Below are positions 17,846-27,960 of a stretch of 64,000 nucleotides of DNA, piece after piece; positions within the stretch are counted from its first letter, which is position 1; every line of letters starts with the position of its first letter. Source of the stretch: an uncultured Vibrio sp. (GTDB lineage: Bacteria > Pseudomonadota > Gammaproteobacteria > Enterobacterales > Vibrionaceae); assembly GCA_947504195.1 (NCBI GenBank), contig CANNGN010000010.1:62001-126000 (forward strand), in the 5' to 3' direction. Position numbers and translations under genes: made by a program. The notes beneath the pieces are model-generated. The model saw nothing but the letters and a program-made list of their open reading frames with translations, did not search any database and was not told the origin of the DNA.

Positions 17846-19981
17846 TTAATTCCTATACCCATCTTTAAAGTTACCCATTTTTTTTATATCGGGAATCTTA
17901 ATATCATATTGATGCTGTATATTATCTTCAACATTAAGTTGACCTTCGACGACTTTAATGAAATCTTCATTAGGTAATAAAACATCTCTTGGATTCTGAT
18001 ATTTCCCATCTCGTTGAAACACTACATTATCGTGCACATTAACCGTCTTAAAATCTAAACCGTCTATTAACCTCAACCACACACCACCTGATGATATGTT
18101 ATTAAAAATACGATTCCCCTTAGCAATAGCGGGGTCATCATCATACAATTTAATTAACTCAGGGTACTTTTCACTATAAGGTGGCTGACTATAATTCATC
18201 GCATCCATACGTTGATGGAGAGTGTTATTAGTACCATTAATAAAATTTTTAGCCCAACCTAGCCCGCGAGAATCAACATTTATCGAGCGCTTTGTATCAA
18301 TAAAGACATTGTCTCGTACTAAGTTATTGCGACCACCACCAATCTTTATGCCTAGTCCAACATCATAAATTACGTTTCCATAGATGTTTGTACCACTACT
18401 GAAGTCATCCAAATAGATCGCATTAACATCATCTATCTCGGGCGAGCCTAAGTGATGAAAGAAATTATGACGAATGATATTGCCTCGTTGCGTCCAATCC
18501 CGCCCTATGTAAAATGCCCCTACATCGCCGGTTTCCTTAGCAACCTGATAGATATCATTGTATTCGATAATATGCTCGTTACCGTTTAATACAATTCCCG
18601 AGTGTGGCCCATCGTGAATTTGATTATGAGCAACTCGGTTACCAACACCTTTAATTTGAATTGCCGGCTGATAGGTGCGAATCCACGAGCTGTAATTATA
18701 AATATGGTTATTGACTGCATAATTATGTGCAGGAGTTAAAGAGGTGCGTTCACCACCGACCAAACTAATTCCGCTCGATGATATATCGAAGATGTCGCAT
18801 GAAGTAATACCATTATTTTTACCGCCATTAATTCTCACTGCGGTTCTAGCAATATTCCGAATGGTACAGCCTACAATATGGTTATTCGAACCGCCATTAA
18901 TCTCAATAGCGGAACCACGAGAGAATTCAAATGTTAAACCGGTGACGGAAATGTTATGGGTATTATTTAATATAAATAAAGGTTTTGAAAAAAGAGAAAC
19001 ATAGGCTTTACTTTTTGATATCGCCTGAGGTGGCCAGAAGTACAATATTCCTACTTTGCGATCGAGATACCACTCTCCAGGTCGATCAAGTTCTTCTAAG
19101 ATATTCAGCGCATAATAACGCTGATTCTTACGCAGGCCATAAGCTGATCGCCCAGTATCAACATAAATTTCTCGTGTTTCACGATCAATAGACTTCACTG
19201 GAAAAAATTCATCGTACCAATCCCAAGTCCAATAACCGTGTACCACTATATTTTTTGTATTAGTCCATTTAAGCGGTCTATCTTCAGCAAAGCTAAAGCG
19301 GCCATAATGCCTTCCTGCAGGGACACCATCGCGTAAAATGTTAGAATTTCCTTTGTGAACGAGTTTCCCTGTCTGTGGTACATCGGCAATTTTTACCCAG
19401 CCTTCATTTGGCCAACGCGCTATAGTCATACGTTGATCATTGAAAAATAGCTCAAGGCCAGGATTACCTCTCCGCGTTATCTTTCCATAATCGCTAATCC
19501 CAAGCGATTTTAAGTCGAGTTGTAAGGTATTCATTCTTGCTTGCTTCGATAGTTTACTTAAAACCGTTTTATCTGTAATAGTGCTAAAACCACTAACTTC
19601 GACACCACCAATAATTTGAACATGTTCATCTTTATAGTTCTGCCAAATGATTGGGGCATCTTGAGTACCTGAATCAGATTCACCCAAAACAAAAGATTGT
19701 GAGCGAAAATACGTCCCACCACGCAGGAAAACTTTTATGGCTGTTTGACCAACATTAGGAATTTTCTTAAAGTTTCGAACTATATCTCGAGCTCTCTCCA
19801 ATGTCTGTACTGGCCCATCTGTTGAAGAATCATTTGGACTAGCGACCAGTCCAGACCATGCATCATTCCCTTCCGGTGAGACATAGATTTCAACCGATTG
19901 TGGGTTTGCTGATGATATTGGAGAGAAAAAAAACAATGTAATCAGCAGCAGACTAACAAAAGAGAGGTATTTTATAGTCAT
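17846..19981 (-). CDS. Secreted right-handed beta-helix protein, possible glycoside hydrolase or lyase
   Basis: The 711-residue protein has a clear signal peptide (hydrophobic run to about residue 25, then SSANPQ). The mature start VEIYVSPEGNDAWSG and the LERARDIVRN segment are typical of beta-helix carbohydrate-active proteins. The middle motif ELFFNDQRMTIARWPNEGW (near 177-195) recalls GH141-type or related enzymes, and the second half has repeated Asn/Ile-rich turns such as NNHIVGCTIRNIARTAVRI characteristic of a parallel beta-helix. A role in cutting or remodelling the polysaccharide in the periplasm or outside is likely. It sits right after gmd-fcl, so a fucose-containing polymer is a candidate substrate. 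Exact activity is an inference. Confidence 0.75.
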   Translation of the reverse strand: MTIKYLSFVSLLLITLFFFSPISSANPQSVEIYVSPEGNDAWSGLVASPNDSSTDGPVQTLERARDIVRNFKKIPNVGQTAIKVFLRGGTYFRSQSFVLGESDSGTQDAPIIWQNYKDEHVQIIGGVEVSGFSTITDKTVLSKLSKQARMNTLQLDLKSLGISDYGKITRRGNPGLELFFNDQRMTIARWPNEGWVKIADVPQTGKLVHKGNSNILRDGVPAGRHYGRFSFAEDRPLKWTNTKNIVVHGYWTWDWYDEFFPVKSIDRETREIYVDTGRSAYGLRKNQRYYALNILEELDRPGEWYLDRKVGILYFWPPQAISKSKAYVSLFSKPLFILNNTHNISVTGLTFEFSRGSAIEINGGSNNHIVGCTIRNIARTAVRINGGKNNGITSCDIFDISSSGISLVGGERTSLTPAHNYAVNNHIYNYSSWIRTYQPAIQIKGVGNRVAHNQIHDGPHSGIVLNGNEHIIEYNDIYQVAKETGDVGAFYIGRDWTQRGNIIRHNFFHHLGSPEIDDVNAIYLDDFSSGTNIYGNVIYDVGLGIKIGGGRNNLVRDNVFIDTKRSINVDSRGLGWAKNFINGTNNTLHQRMDAMNYSQPPYSEKYPELIKLYDDDPAIAKGNRIFNNISSGGVWLRLIDGLDFKTVNVHDNVVFQRDGKYQNPRDVLLPNEDFIKVVEGQLNVEDNIQHQYDIKIPDIKKMGNFKDGYRN

Positions 19982-20231
19982 AGGACATCCATGTTTAACA
20001 GAATAACTGTAGCAAAAAAGTAAATTTATGAGTATCGCATGATAAGCCGTTTCTCAGTGCTTATAGTGATTGGTGTGAGTAAAGTAGAAATTAGCCTAGT
20101 ATCAAAATTAAGTTAAAATTTAGTGAATTAGTAAATCGTTACTAGATAATTACACAGCTTAAAGCCAATGATGACCAAGAAACCGAATGGTAGAGATCAA
20201 CACTGACAACAAGCTTGTTTTATGCTCTGCT

Positions 20232-21197
20232 CTATTTACGGAATGTATCCTGATTATCTAAGAACCATTGATAAGTCGTGGCTAAGCCTTGTTCTAATGA
20301 TACTTGTGCTTTCCAACCTAAATTGGCTAAGCGTGACACATCCATCAACTTACGTGGTGCTCCATCGGGTTTAGTGGTATCAAACACAATGTTTCCTTGA
20401 TAGCCGACTACTTTTGCTACGGTTTCGACCAGTTCACGAATGGTGCAATCGATGCCCGTCCCAACATTAATATGACTTAACATAGATTCAGTATTGGCTT
20501 GATAGGTTTCTTCGTCCAAATTCATCACATAGATAGAGGCCGCCGCCATTTCATCGACATATAAGAATTCGCGCATCGGTTTACCCGTCCCCCACGCTAC
20601 AACTTCCGCTTGGTTGGCTAATTTCGCTTCATGAAAACGACGCAGCAATGCTGGAATCACATGGGAGTTTTCTGGATGAAAGTTATCATTCATACCATAC
20701 AAGTTGGTTGGCATTACCGAACGATAATTACGGCCATATTGACGATTGTATGACTCACACATTTTAATACCAGCAATCTTAGCAATTGCATATGGCTCGT
20801 TAGTCTCTTCTAACGTTCCCGTTAGTAATGCATCTTCTTGCATTGGCTGTTCAGCCAATTTTGGGTAAATACACGAAGAACCTAAAAACAATAATTCTTG
20901 AACACCAGCCTCGTGAGCACTGTGAATAATATTGTTTTGAATGGTTAAGTTTTGATAAATAAACTCAGCGGGGTAAGTATTGTTGGCCACAATACCGCCC
21001 ACTTTTGCCGCCGCCAAATAGACCTGTTCTATCTGCTGATCTTGAAAAAAGTGTCTGACTTCAACTTGATCAAGTAAGTTTAACTCGCTGCGATCACGGG
21101 TAATAATTTCCACCAAACCTTCTTGGCTAAGTTGACGAACAATCGCCGAGCCGACCATTCCTTTATGACCCGCAACAAATACACGTTTTTTACTCAT
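20232..21197 (-). CDS. fcl: GDP-L-fucose synthase
   Basis: Fcl/WcaG epimerises and reduces GDP-4-keto-6-deoxymannose to GDP-L-fucose using NADPH. The 321-residue SDR protein has [14 protein letters not shown] near 6-19, FLGSSCIYP near 103-111, and the catalytic YAIAK near 136-140. An in-frame ATG 33 bases upstream exists (21230), but the standard N-terminus [13 protein letters not shown] starts at 21197, with AGGA about 11 bases before. It follows gmd, although a hairpin terminator lies between the two. Confidence 0.95.
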   Translation of the reverse strand: MSKKRVFVAGHKGMVGSAIVRQLSQEGLVEIITRDRSELNLLDQVEVRHFFQDQQIEQVYLAAAKVGGIVANNTYPAEFIYQNLTIQNNIIHSAHEAGVQELLFLGSSCIYPKLAEQPMQEDALLTGTLEETNEPYAIAKIAGIKMCESYNRQYGRNYRSVMPTNLYGMNDNFHPENSHVIPALLRRFHEAKLANQAEVVAWGTGKPMREFLYVDEMAAASIYVMNLDEETYQANTESMLSHINVGTGIDCTIRELVETVAKVVGYQGNIVFDTTKPDGAPRKLMDVSRLANLGWKAQVSLEQGLATTYQWFLDNQDTFRK

Positions 21198-21249
21198 AAT
21201 GTCATCATTCCTGCAATAGCTGTATTCCATAATAAATCCGCATGCTATA

Positions 21250-21290
21250 AAAAAAGCCAGTGAATCACATAGGTGGTCTCACTGGCTTTT
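21250..21290 (-). terminator. Terminator between gmd and fcl
   Basis: Stem arms AAGCCAGTGA / TCACTGGCTT with a 15-base loop are followed by TTTTTTT on the minus strand; the plus strand also has TTTTGTTT. It lies inside what should be a gmd-fcl operon, so read-through or partial attenuation is implied, unless fcl has its own promoter. Confidence 0.8.
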
Positions 21291-21324
21291 GTTTCTAACA
21301 ATCGAACATAGATGAAAAAATTAA

Positions 21325-22449
21325 TTAAGATTCAATCGATACGTTGACATCGAAACCACTGGCTTTTAATAAAGCGTGCTGTTGAGATTGTTTTAAATCT
21401 TCACGTACCATTTCGGCACACATCTCTTCTACTGTGATTTCAGGCACCCAACCTAGCTTCTCTTTTGCTTTTGCTGGGTCACCTAATAAGGTTTCTACTT
21501 CTGCTGGGCGGTAGTATTTTGGATCTACTCTCACAACCACATCACCCACACTCAATGCCGCTGCGTTATTACCTTCAATGGCAACAACGGTCGCGATTTC
21601 TTGCTCTTCTTTACCAGAGAACTCAAGAGTGATACCAAGTTCAAGTGCTGACAAGCGGACAAACTCACGAACCGAGATTTGCTTACCGGTTGCGATCACA
21701 AAATCTTCTGCTTGGTCTTGTTGCAACATCATCCATTGCATACGAACGTAGTCTTTTGCATGACCCCAGTCACGTAGCGAATCCATGTTACCTAGGTATA
21801 GACATTTCTCTAAACCTTGCGAAATATTGGCTAATGCACGCGTGATCTTGCGAGTCACAAAGGTTTCGCCACGGCGTGGTGATTCGTGGTTAAACAAAAT
21901 ACCGTTACACGCATACATTCCATAGGCTTCGCGGTAGTTAACGGTAATCCAGTAAGCGTACATTTTAGCTACGGCATAAGGCGAACGTGGGTGAAATGGC
22001 GTGGTCTCTTTTTGCGGTATTTCTTGCACTAAACCATATAGTTCAGAAGTGGATGCTTGATAGAAACGGGTTTTCTTTTCTAAGCCTAAAAAGCGAATCG
22101 CTTCTAATAAACGCAGTGTGCCCATTGCATCAACATCAGCGGTGTATTCTGGTGATTCAAACGATACGGCAACGTGTGATTGCGCACCAAGGTTATACAC
22201 TTCATCCGGTTGAACTTCTTTGATAATACGGATCAGGTTCGAACTGTCGCTCAAGTCGCCATAATGCAAAAACAGATTTGCTTTAGTCTCATGAGGATCT
22301 TGATAGATATGATCGATACGAGAGGTATTGAACGATGAAGCACGGCGTTTAATACCATGGACTTCATAACCTTTTTCTAATAATAGTTCAGCAAGGTATG
22401 AACCATCTTGGCCCGTAATACCCGTAATTAAAGCCACTTTCTTTGACAT
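21325..22449 (-). CDS. gmd: GDP-mannose 4,6-dehydratase
   Basis: Gmd converts GDP-mannose to GDP-4-keto-6-deoxymannose, the first step to GDP-L-fucose and several rarer deoxysugars. The 374 residues are usual. Visible are [15 protein letters not shown] near 8-22, the [11 protein letters not shown] loop near 33-43, [10 protein letters not shown] near 131-140, and the [10 protein letters not shown] dyad near 157-166. It is 68 bases downstream of GT26 copy 2. Together with fcl it indicates L-fucose in at least one polymer. Confidence 0.96.
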   Translation of the reverse strand: MSKKVALITGITGQDGSYLAELLLEKGYEVHGIKRRASSFNTSRIDHIYQDPHETKANLFLHYGDLSDSSNLIRIIKEVQPDEVYNLGAQSHVAVSFESPEYTADVDAMGTLRLLEAIRFLGLEKKTRFYQASTSELYGLVQEIPQKETTPFHPRSPYAVAKMYAYWITVNYREAYGMYACNGILFNHESPRRGETFVTRKITRALANISQGLEKCLYLGNMDSLRDWGHAKDYVRMQWMMLQQDQAEDFVIATGKQISVREFVRLSALELGITLEFSGKEEQEIATVVAIEGNNAAALSVGDVVVRVDPKYYRPAEVETLLGDPAKAKEKLGWVPEITVEEMCAEMVREDLKQSQQHALLKASGFDVNVSIES

Positions 22450-22517
22450 TGTAATTTCCTATAAACCTATAAATATCTGTATTTTATTTTTTTAAACTAA
22501 AACGAATCTAGTGCAAA

Positions 22518-23303
22518 CTATTCCTGAGCTTTGATTTCACCATCATCATTGTACAGACGATAGCGTAAAAATTGTTTACCGAAAAGCCATAAAAAACGAG
22601 GGTTTGTCGATGAATAGCGCTTCCATAAGCGCTTTGGTTCGCAGCATAAACGGAACATCCACTCCATACCGATTTTCTGAATCCAACGTGGAGCATGTTT
22701 CTTACTGCCTGCGATAAAGTCATAGGCGGCACCAACACCTAACATAACGCAATTTAATGAAGCTTTATGCTCGGCCATCCAACGTTCTTGTTTTGGGCAG
22801 CCAATACCAACAAACAGCACATTGACCCCTGAGTCGTTAATTTCTTTAACTACTTGCAAATCTTCTTCAGCAGTTAAAGGGCGAAACGGTGGGGAATGAG
22901 AATAGACGATATTGATATCTGGATAGATTTTGATCAAATTCGCCTTTACCGATTCAAGCAATTCATTCGAACTTCCACCATAAAAGCCGATATTGATATC
23001 TTTTCTACCTGACTGACTGCAGATATCATTCATAATATCTTGACCACGAACCTGAGCGGCATCTTTATACCCAAGCAATCTCAGAGCAATAGAAAGAGGT
23101 TTTCCATCAGGAATCACCAAGTCGGCTTTATTTACGACGTCCTCAAAATCTGGGCAGTCATAAGTTTCTATGCACATATGAACATTCGAAACACAAATGT
23201 AAGCACCCGATCTTTTGCTAGCCAATGTTTCAACATGGTTAAAAACTTTAGTAGCATCGGTAATATTGACATCCATTGAAATGATAGATTTTCTATTCTT
23301 CAT
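22518..23303 (-). CDS. GT26 (WecG/TagA/CpsF) glycosyltransferase, copy 2
   Basis: This 261-residue protein is a paralogue of copy 1, with the same IISMDVNITDA opening, YICVSNVHMCIE, VIPDGKPLSIA, FYGGSSNELL, FVGIGCPKQERW and EPKRLWKRY blocks. It probably adds the second sugar to a WcaJ-made primer; in this block the primer enzyme would be copy B. It overlaps the upstream GT4 gene by one base and is therefore coupled to it. DNA divergence from copy 1 is obvious at third positions, so the duplication is not recent. Confidence 0.93.
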   Translation of the reverse strand: MKNRKSIISMDVNITDATKVFNHVETLASKRSGAYICVSNVHMCIETYDCPDFEDVVNKADLVIPDGKPLSIALRLLGYKDAAQVRGQDIMNDICSQSGRKDINIGFYGGSSNELLESVKANLIKIYPDINIVYSHSPPFRPLTAEEDLQVVKEINDSGVNVLFVGIGCPKQERWMAEHKASLNCVMLGVGAAYDFIAGSKKHAPRWIQKIGMEWMFRLCCEPKRLWKRYSSTNPRFLWLFGKQFLRYRLYNDDGEIKAQE

Positions 23304-24475
23304 TACGGACTCCCTGTCTCATTAATCGCTTGATTATAAATATTCATAAGCAACTCATAATTCTTTTCAGGCGTATATTTAGCTAAATATTCTTTGCGGG
23401 CATTACTGCCCATCAGTTGACTCTGTTCTAAATTTTTTCGCATCCACTGCACTTTTACTGCTAAGTCACGAGAGTTTCCTGTTTCAAAATGAAGACCTGT
23501 TTTGCCGACAGTAACAATCTCTTCCATGCTACCAAGCTTTGAAACTAATGCTGGTGTGCCACAAGCGAAGGCTTCAACCAACACCATAGGAAAACCTTCA
23601 TACCATGTCGATGGCATAACAATAAAATCAGCTTTAGTGATTAACTCAATGACTTCTGATTTGGCTTTCAGTCCTAAATATTCAATTGAACCAGCCGAAT
23701 TGTCTTCAACAAATTCTTTTAAAGGGCCATCGCCAACTACTTTTAAAGGATAATCACACCCTTGCCATGCATCAAAAAGTATATCTATTCCTTTCTCTTG
23801 ACTTAGGCGACCTATATAAAGTGCATAGCCACCTTTCTTATCAACCTTCTTTTTTCCTTGATAAGGATCAGATATAAAATTAGGTTTTACTGCAACTTTT
23901 TTTTCTGACCAACCAGCTTCAATATATTTATTACGAGCAAAGTTAGTCAGTGTGATAAAGCGGTCAACCTTCGTTAGCCAAGTTCCGAGGTATTTATGTA
24001 ACTCAACCATAATGGCCAATATAAAAGTGCCGACAAATGATCCGCGATAAACTTTCTTTAATACAGTCCACCATGAACGGCCATGAATACTCCGTTCATT
24101 TATCTCCCGATCATGCATCAATAAAGCGGTAGGGCAAACTGCACGATAGTTATGTAACGTGTGAACAACTGGGATATTAGCTTTCTTGCATGCATAAAAA
24201 ATCGAAGGAGAAAATAAAGGAAAATAATTATGCACATGAACAACATCTGGTAACTCTTTCTTCAATACAAGCTTGAATTTCTTATATTCAGTATATGAAA
24301 AAGGCACGTTTATCATCGTTAACAATTTTGAAAGCAATGACTTAATGTGATCATTGTGTATTGTATATTCGAGAACGATATTGCCATTCTCTTTTAATAA
24401 GTGAACTTCATTTTCCATCACACCATCTTCACCACCGCGAACTTGGTAGTAATTATGAGCAATCAATATTTTCAT
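23303..24475 (-). CDS. Glycosyltransferase family 4
   Basis: This is a GT-B retaining glycosyltransferase of 390 residues. The N-terminal domain opens MKILIAHNYYQVRGGED and has VHVHNYFPLFSP near 99-110. The C-terminal domain has ALYIGRLSQEKGID near 219-232 and the E-x7-E region PSTWYEGFPMVLVEAFACG near 290-308. It overlaps its neighbours on both sides (4 bases upstream, 1 base downstream). The sugar donor is not predictable. Confidence 0.9.
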   Translation of the reverse strand: MKILIAHNYYQVRGGEDGVMENEVHLLKENGNIVLEYTIHNDHIKSLLSKLLTMINVPFSYTEYKKFKLVLKKELPDVVHVHNYFPLFSPSIFYACKKANIPVVHTLHNYRAVCPTALLMHDREINERSIHGRSWWTVLKKVYRGSFVGTFILAIMVELHKYLGTWLTKVDRFITLTNFARNKYIEAGWSEKKVAVKPNFISDPYQGKKKVDKKGGYALYIGRLSQEKGIDILFDAWQGCDYPLKVVGDGPLKEFVEDNSAGSIEYLGLKAKSEVIELITKADFIVMPSTWYEGFPMVLVEAFACGTPALVSKLGSMEEIVTVGKTGLHFETGNSRDLAVKVQWMRKNLEQSQLMGSNARKEYLAKYTPEKNYELLMNIYNQAINETGSP

Positions 24476-24978
24476 CTATTATTACCTATGACCTTAGCAG
24501 GGTTACCAGCAACAACAGAATTAGCAGGGACATCTTTAACTACAACAGATCCAGCACCTATAATTGAGTTTTCGCCGACAATAATGGGACCAATTAACAC
24601 TGAATTAGGACCTACGATCACATTGTCGGCTATTTTCGGTGAGCCTAAATCATTACCCTCTTTATCTTCTTTATTACCAATTGTCGTACTATGTTTTAGT
24701 GTAACATTATTGCCAATCACAACATTTTTATTTAGTACTAAACAACGACCATGATGGATTATAAACCCTTTTCCTATTTTGCAAGAAATTGGAATTTCAC
24801 ACCCTAAAACAATATCTGTAATAAATTTGTACAAAACTATTAATGGAGCACATAAAGTTAGCATTATTTTATTTGAACATTTAACACGAATGCTATTAAA
24901 AAAATAAAAGCAAATAACAATTATTAATCCTTTAAGATTTTCATTTTTCTTAATAGCATACTTGATTTTAGAAAACAT
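24472..24978 (-). CDS. Hexapeptide-repeat O-acetyltransferase (serine acetyltransferase-like)
   Basis: The 168-residue protein is a left-handed beta-helix acyltransferase. The hexapeptide region runs from about 75 to 165 (GKGFIIHHGRCLVLN, IGNNVTLKHSTTIGN, GPNSVLIGPIIVGENS), and it ends in the VVAGNPAKVI turn common to this family. A lysine-rich N-terminus with a hydrophobic segment (about 17-50) precedes the helix, as in serine-acetyltransferase-like proteins of polysaccharide loci. It likely acetylates a sugar in the repeat unit. It is coupled by a 4-base overlap to the following GT4 gene. Confidence 0.85.
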   Translation of the reverse strand: MFSKIKYAIKKNENLKGLIIVICFYFFNSIRVKCSNKIMLTLCAPLIVLYKFITDIVLGCEIPISCKIGKGFIIHHGRCLVLNKNVVIGNNVTLKHSTTIGNKEDKEGNDLGSPKIADNVIVGPNSVLIGPIIVGENSIIGAGSVVVKDVPANSVVAGNPAKVIGNNR

Positions 24979-24998
24979 ATCTATTTCCTACTTTGATA

Positions 24999-25922
24999 TC
25001 AAAGTTTTAATAATCGAGTGATTTTTGTCATCACCCTAGTATAAAGTGATAGTGGTTTTCTAAATTGCTTCAATACATTTTCATCAACCGCTATTGATGG
25101 GTCAAATACAAAATTAGTTTTACCGCTTTGATCTAGATTTGAACTAAACCTTGCTTCCATTCCTGCCGTATGTGATGCATCTACGCTAAAACCAATATTT
25201 AGGATTTTCGACTCAACAGGAAGAACGTCATAGGCTTGTTGTTTAAATTGGGCATAACAAAAACGAATCGCCCAAGAATTAATTTTACCGATTCTTTGAT
25301 CATGAAGCATTTTACACATATCGCTTCCACCTCGGTTAAATGCCTTACGAGCTTTTCTATCTTTCGAGAATTGCTGGTAGTCAGAAACATCCCAATCGAC
25401 GAGGTCCCAACGATCTTTCCATGTTGCCCAGCCCCACGAAGATGCCCTTAAACCAAACGCATTATCAAATTGATAACTATCTTGATATTTAATCGGAAAT
25501 GAGAAACCAGATATGCTCCACACCTTTGGTGATGCTTGATAAAATGACAATGCTTGATTCATGTAGGCTAGAAAATTTTTAGATGTAATCAAATCATCTT
25601 CTAATACTATTACTTTATCATATTGTTCGACTATGTTACTAACGCCGCAAATAATAGACTTAGCAAGACCAAAATTCTCGGTTCGCTCTATAACGGTAAC
25701 ATTCTTAAAACCTTTTATATTCCTAATATATTGTCTAACTGAATTGACTGCCTCTTTTGCTTTTTCATTCTTTGCTGCATCTGAAAAAATAAAGAGTTCT
25801 GATTCGAGTGCTCCTGCATTATGACTAAGTGCATTTATAGTTTCTTTTGTTTCATGGAGGCGGTTATAAACAAATAGACAGATTGGGGCTAACTTCATTT
25901 TAGTTTTCATATTTATGGGCAT
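24999..25922 (-). CDS. GT-A type glycosyltransferase (GNT-I-like)
   Basis: This is a paralogue of the gene at 16646-17575: APICLFVYNRLHETKE at the N-terminus, DKVIVLEDDLITSKNF near 104-119, and SSWGWATWKDRW near 161-172. These mark a GT-A fold with an EDD metal/nucleotide site. It probably adds one sugar to the block III repeat unit. The start is uncertain: ATG codons at 25922, 25910 and 25901 are all in frame and none has a strong ribosome binding site. It is 20 bases before the acetyltransferase gene. Confidence 0.8.
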   Translation of the reverse strand: MPINMKTKMKLAPICLFVYNRLHETKETINALSHNAGALESELFIFSDAAKNEKAKEAVNSVRQYIRNIKGFKNVTVIERTENFGLAKSIICGVSNIVEQYDKVIVLEDDLITSKNFLAYMNQALSFYQASPKVWSISGFSFPIKYQDSYQFDNAFGLRASSWGWATWKDRWDLVDWDVSDYQQFSKDRKARKAFNRGGSDMCKMLHDQRIGKINSWAIRFCYAQFKQQAYDVLPVESKILNIGFSVDASHTAGMEARFSSNLDQSGKTNFVFDPSIAVDENVLKQFRKPLSLYTRVMTKITRLLKL

Positions 25923-26024
25923 TAGATATTAGTGAAAGTTCATGACACGTGATTAAATTCTAATTAGCAACATCCAACTTAAAAATTGCTATCAATAAAA
26001 GCAACGACTTTATATTAAGAATAA

Positions 26025-26945
26025 TTAACGTTCGAAAATATTAATATTGAATTCACTTTTAATTAATTTAGATATGTCAGAAATTCGCTTATCATTTTGA
26101 TGAGCGCCTAGATTTTTTGTATAAAGGTTGGAGTTATTTCTATTATATATATTTAAATAAAATTGAAATTTACCTGTATATGCTATTTTTCTTGAATTTA
26201 AAATAGCACAACAGTTTAACCAAATATCATCAGCATCTCGACCAGCATTCATAAACAAATCATATCTTATAGCGTACTCGTGGAGAGACCCTACAGGATA
26301 TAATACCCCTCCACAACCAGTTGGCAAAAGATCGCTTCTGCTTTCGCTATTTTTAGATTTAATCATGTCCCACGACTCATATGATTGATTCTGATTAATC
26401 ACAGCACACCGGTTAGCACAAATGTCATTAGGGTATTTCCTATGTGTTTTAAGTAGTGATTCAACTAAATCTGATGGATAAAAAATATCATCGTCCACGA
26501 TAATAAAAGGTTTACCCTCAATTTCTTTTAATACGTAATAGTATTTTTTATAAGAGCGTAAATCACCACTTCTAATATATATTTCTAGACCTCTTTTTTT
26601 TAATTCTAACAAGTTTTTTGGCAGTTCTAACTCAGAGCTAAATTGTTCTTTTGATAGCCATAAGATAATCCTACTAGGTGATACTGTTTGCCTCATTAAA
26701 GATTCAATAACTAAGTGAGCCCGATCAATCCGAGCTGGAAAAGAAGTCAAAGATAGAATGATATCTGATTTTTTTTCCTCAGTATTATTAACATACAAAG
26801 AATATTTATTCTTTCTAAAGAAAAATACGACAGGAATAAAAACATTACTAAGTATAAATAATGTAAACCTAAAAGCTTTAGCTAAAGTAATAGATTTAAT
26901 TCTAAAGCTAGAATTATATAAATTGTAAAATTTATCTGTAATCAT
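26025..26945 (-). CDS. Putative GT-A glycosyltransferase
   Basis: This 306-residue protein has an N-terminal hydrophobic segment (about 25-42) and then a GT-A-like domain with IILSLTSFPARIDRAHL near 62-78, the acidic site PFIIVDDDIFYPSDLV near 144-159, and a late DADDIWLN near 236-243. The combination is seen in uncharacterised glycosyltransferases of O-antigen and EPS clusters; no closer family is recognised. It follows the pyruvyltransferase gene by four bases and is AT-rich, like the rest of the 24-32 kb segment. Confidence 0.7.
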   Translation of the reverse strand: MITDKFYNLYNSSFRIKSITLAKAFRFTLFILSNVFIPVVFFFRKNKYSLYVNNTEEKKSDIILSLTSFPARIDRAHLVIESLMRQTVSPSRIILWLSKEQFSSELELPKNLLELKKRGLEIYIRSGDLRSYKKYYYVLKEIEGKPFIIVDDDIFYPSDLVESLLKTHRKYPNDICANRCAVINQNQSYESWDMIKSKNSESRSDLLPTGCGGVLYPVGSLHEYAIRYDLFMNAGRDADDIWLNCCAILNSRKIAYTGKFQFYLNIYNRNNSNLYTKNLGAHQNDKRISDISKLIKSEFNINIFER

Positions 26946-26949
26946 ATTA

Positions 26950-27960
26950 TTAATCTAAGGAGTCCGTTAAAAATTGAAGTGATAATGCTCTAAGCTTATT
27001 TAGGTTTAAATCAACTTTAGAGTAGTCTATTTTTTCAAAAACTTGGTCCGAACTTAAAGCATCATCTAAATTACGATAATAACGATTGGATAAACCTAAC
27101 TCAGCAAGTAGAGAGGTCATACGACCGGCTCGAGCTTCGATTGCTGGTATCGCTATAAAATTCTTTTTAAATAAGATAGAAAAAACCATACAATGAAACG
27201 AGTCTGTAATAACAAATTCAGAAGCATCAATATATGACAGCCATTTAGAGACATTTGGATAAGGTATTGAATCAATTCCTTTTCTAATTCGCACGTCATT
27301 AAGGATAACAGGCTTTAAACCTAACTTACTTCCTACTTTTTTAATATTAGAAATTTGTAATTTATCCTTATTAAAAACATAACAAGCCATACGCTGATCT
27401 AAAGTTCGTTTTTTAAACAGTTTATAATAATAAGAAGGTTCAATAAGCAGCGTAGGATCAATTACTTGTGTACTTTCTAAAGCAAATTTCTCTTGTAGAA
27501 TATCTACTCCTGATTTTTCACGAATTCCAATCGTTTTAAAATGACTAAGTAATTGTTTTGAGCGTTGAGTTTGCTCCGAAAAATTCCAGTCTGACACTCC
27601 AAAACTCGCCGCATAAGCTATTCTTTGTTTGTCACCTAAAGTGCTCCCCATGAACTTTTCAAATTCGTTCTTAGTAATATCAATATTCCAAATTTGATCA
27701 CTACCGAAGATAAAAGCGTCTATTTTTGCGATGTCATTCGACAGACTGGGGAGTTCTTGCTCCCTAAATTTAAAAAATGCTAATTTAGAAACAGCTAAAT
27801 TTCTAAGCTTAGCCCTCAAGCCACCCATTTTTTCCGTTAGAGTTATATCGGCTAAGTAAACCTCATGTCCAAAGATTTTAAGTTGTGATGCTAACGCGTA
27901 ACACTGTAATACTGCACCATAATTATTTGCGTTAAAAAAAGTTACTATTCCTAATTTCAT
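26950..27960 (-). CDS. Polysaccharide pyruvyltransferase family protein
   Basis: This CsaB/WcaK-like enzyme probably transfers pyruvate from phosphoenolpyruvate to a sugar as a ketal, adding negative charge to the polymer. The 336 residues include the family start LGIVTFFNANNYGAVLQCYA, FIFGSDQIWN near 83-92, and VITDSFHCMVFSILF near 252-266, the usual C-terminal signature (SxR/F-H-x). It overlaps the wzy gene by 4 bases. Some family members do sulfur or other chemistry, so the pyruvyl role is likely but not certain. Confidence 0.85.
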   Translation of the reverse strand: MKLGIVTFFNANNYGAVLQCYALASQLKIFGHEVYLADITLTEKMGGLRAKLRNLAVSKLAFFKFREQELPSLSNDIAKIDAFIFGSDQIWNIDITKNEFEKFMGSTLGDKQRIAYAASFGVSDWNFSEQTQRSKQLLSHFKTIGIREKSGVDILQEKFALESTQVIDPTLLIEPSYYYKLFKKRTLDQRMACYVFNKDKLQISNIKKVGSKLGLKPVILNDVRIRKGIDSIPYPNVSKWLSYIDASEFVITDSFHCMVFSILFKKNFIAIPAIEARAGRMTSLLAELGLSNRYYRNLDDALSSDQVFEKIDYSKVDLNLNKLRALSLQFLTDSLD

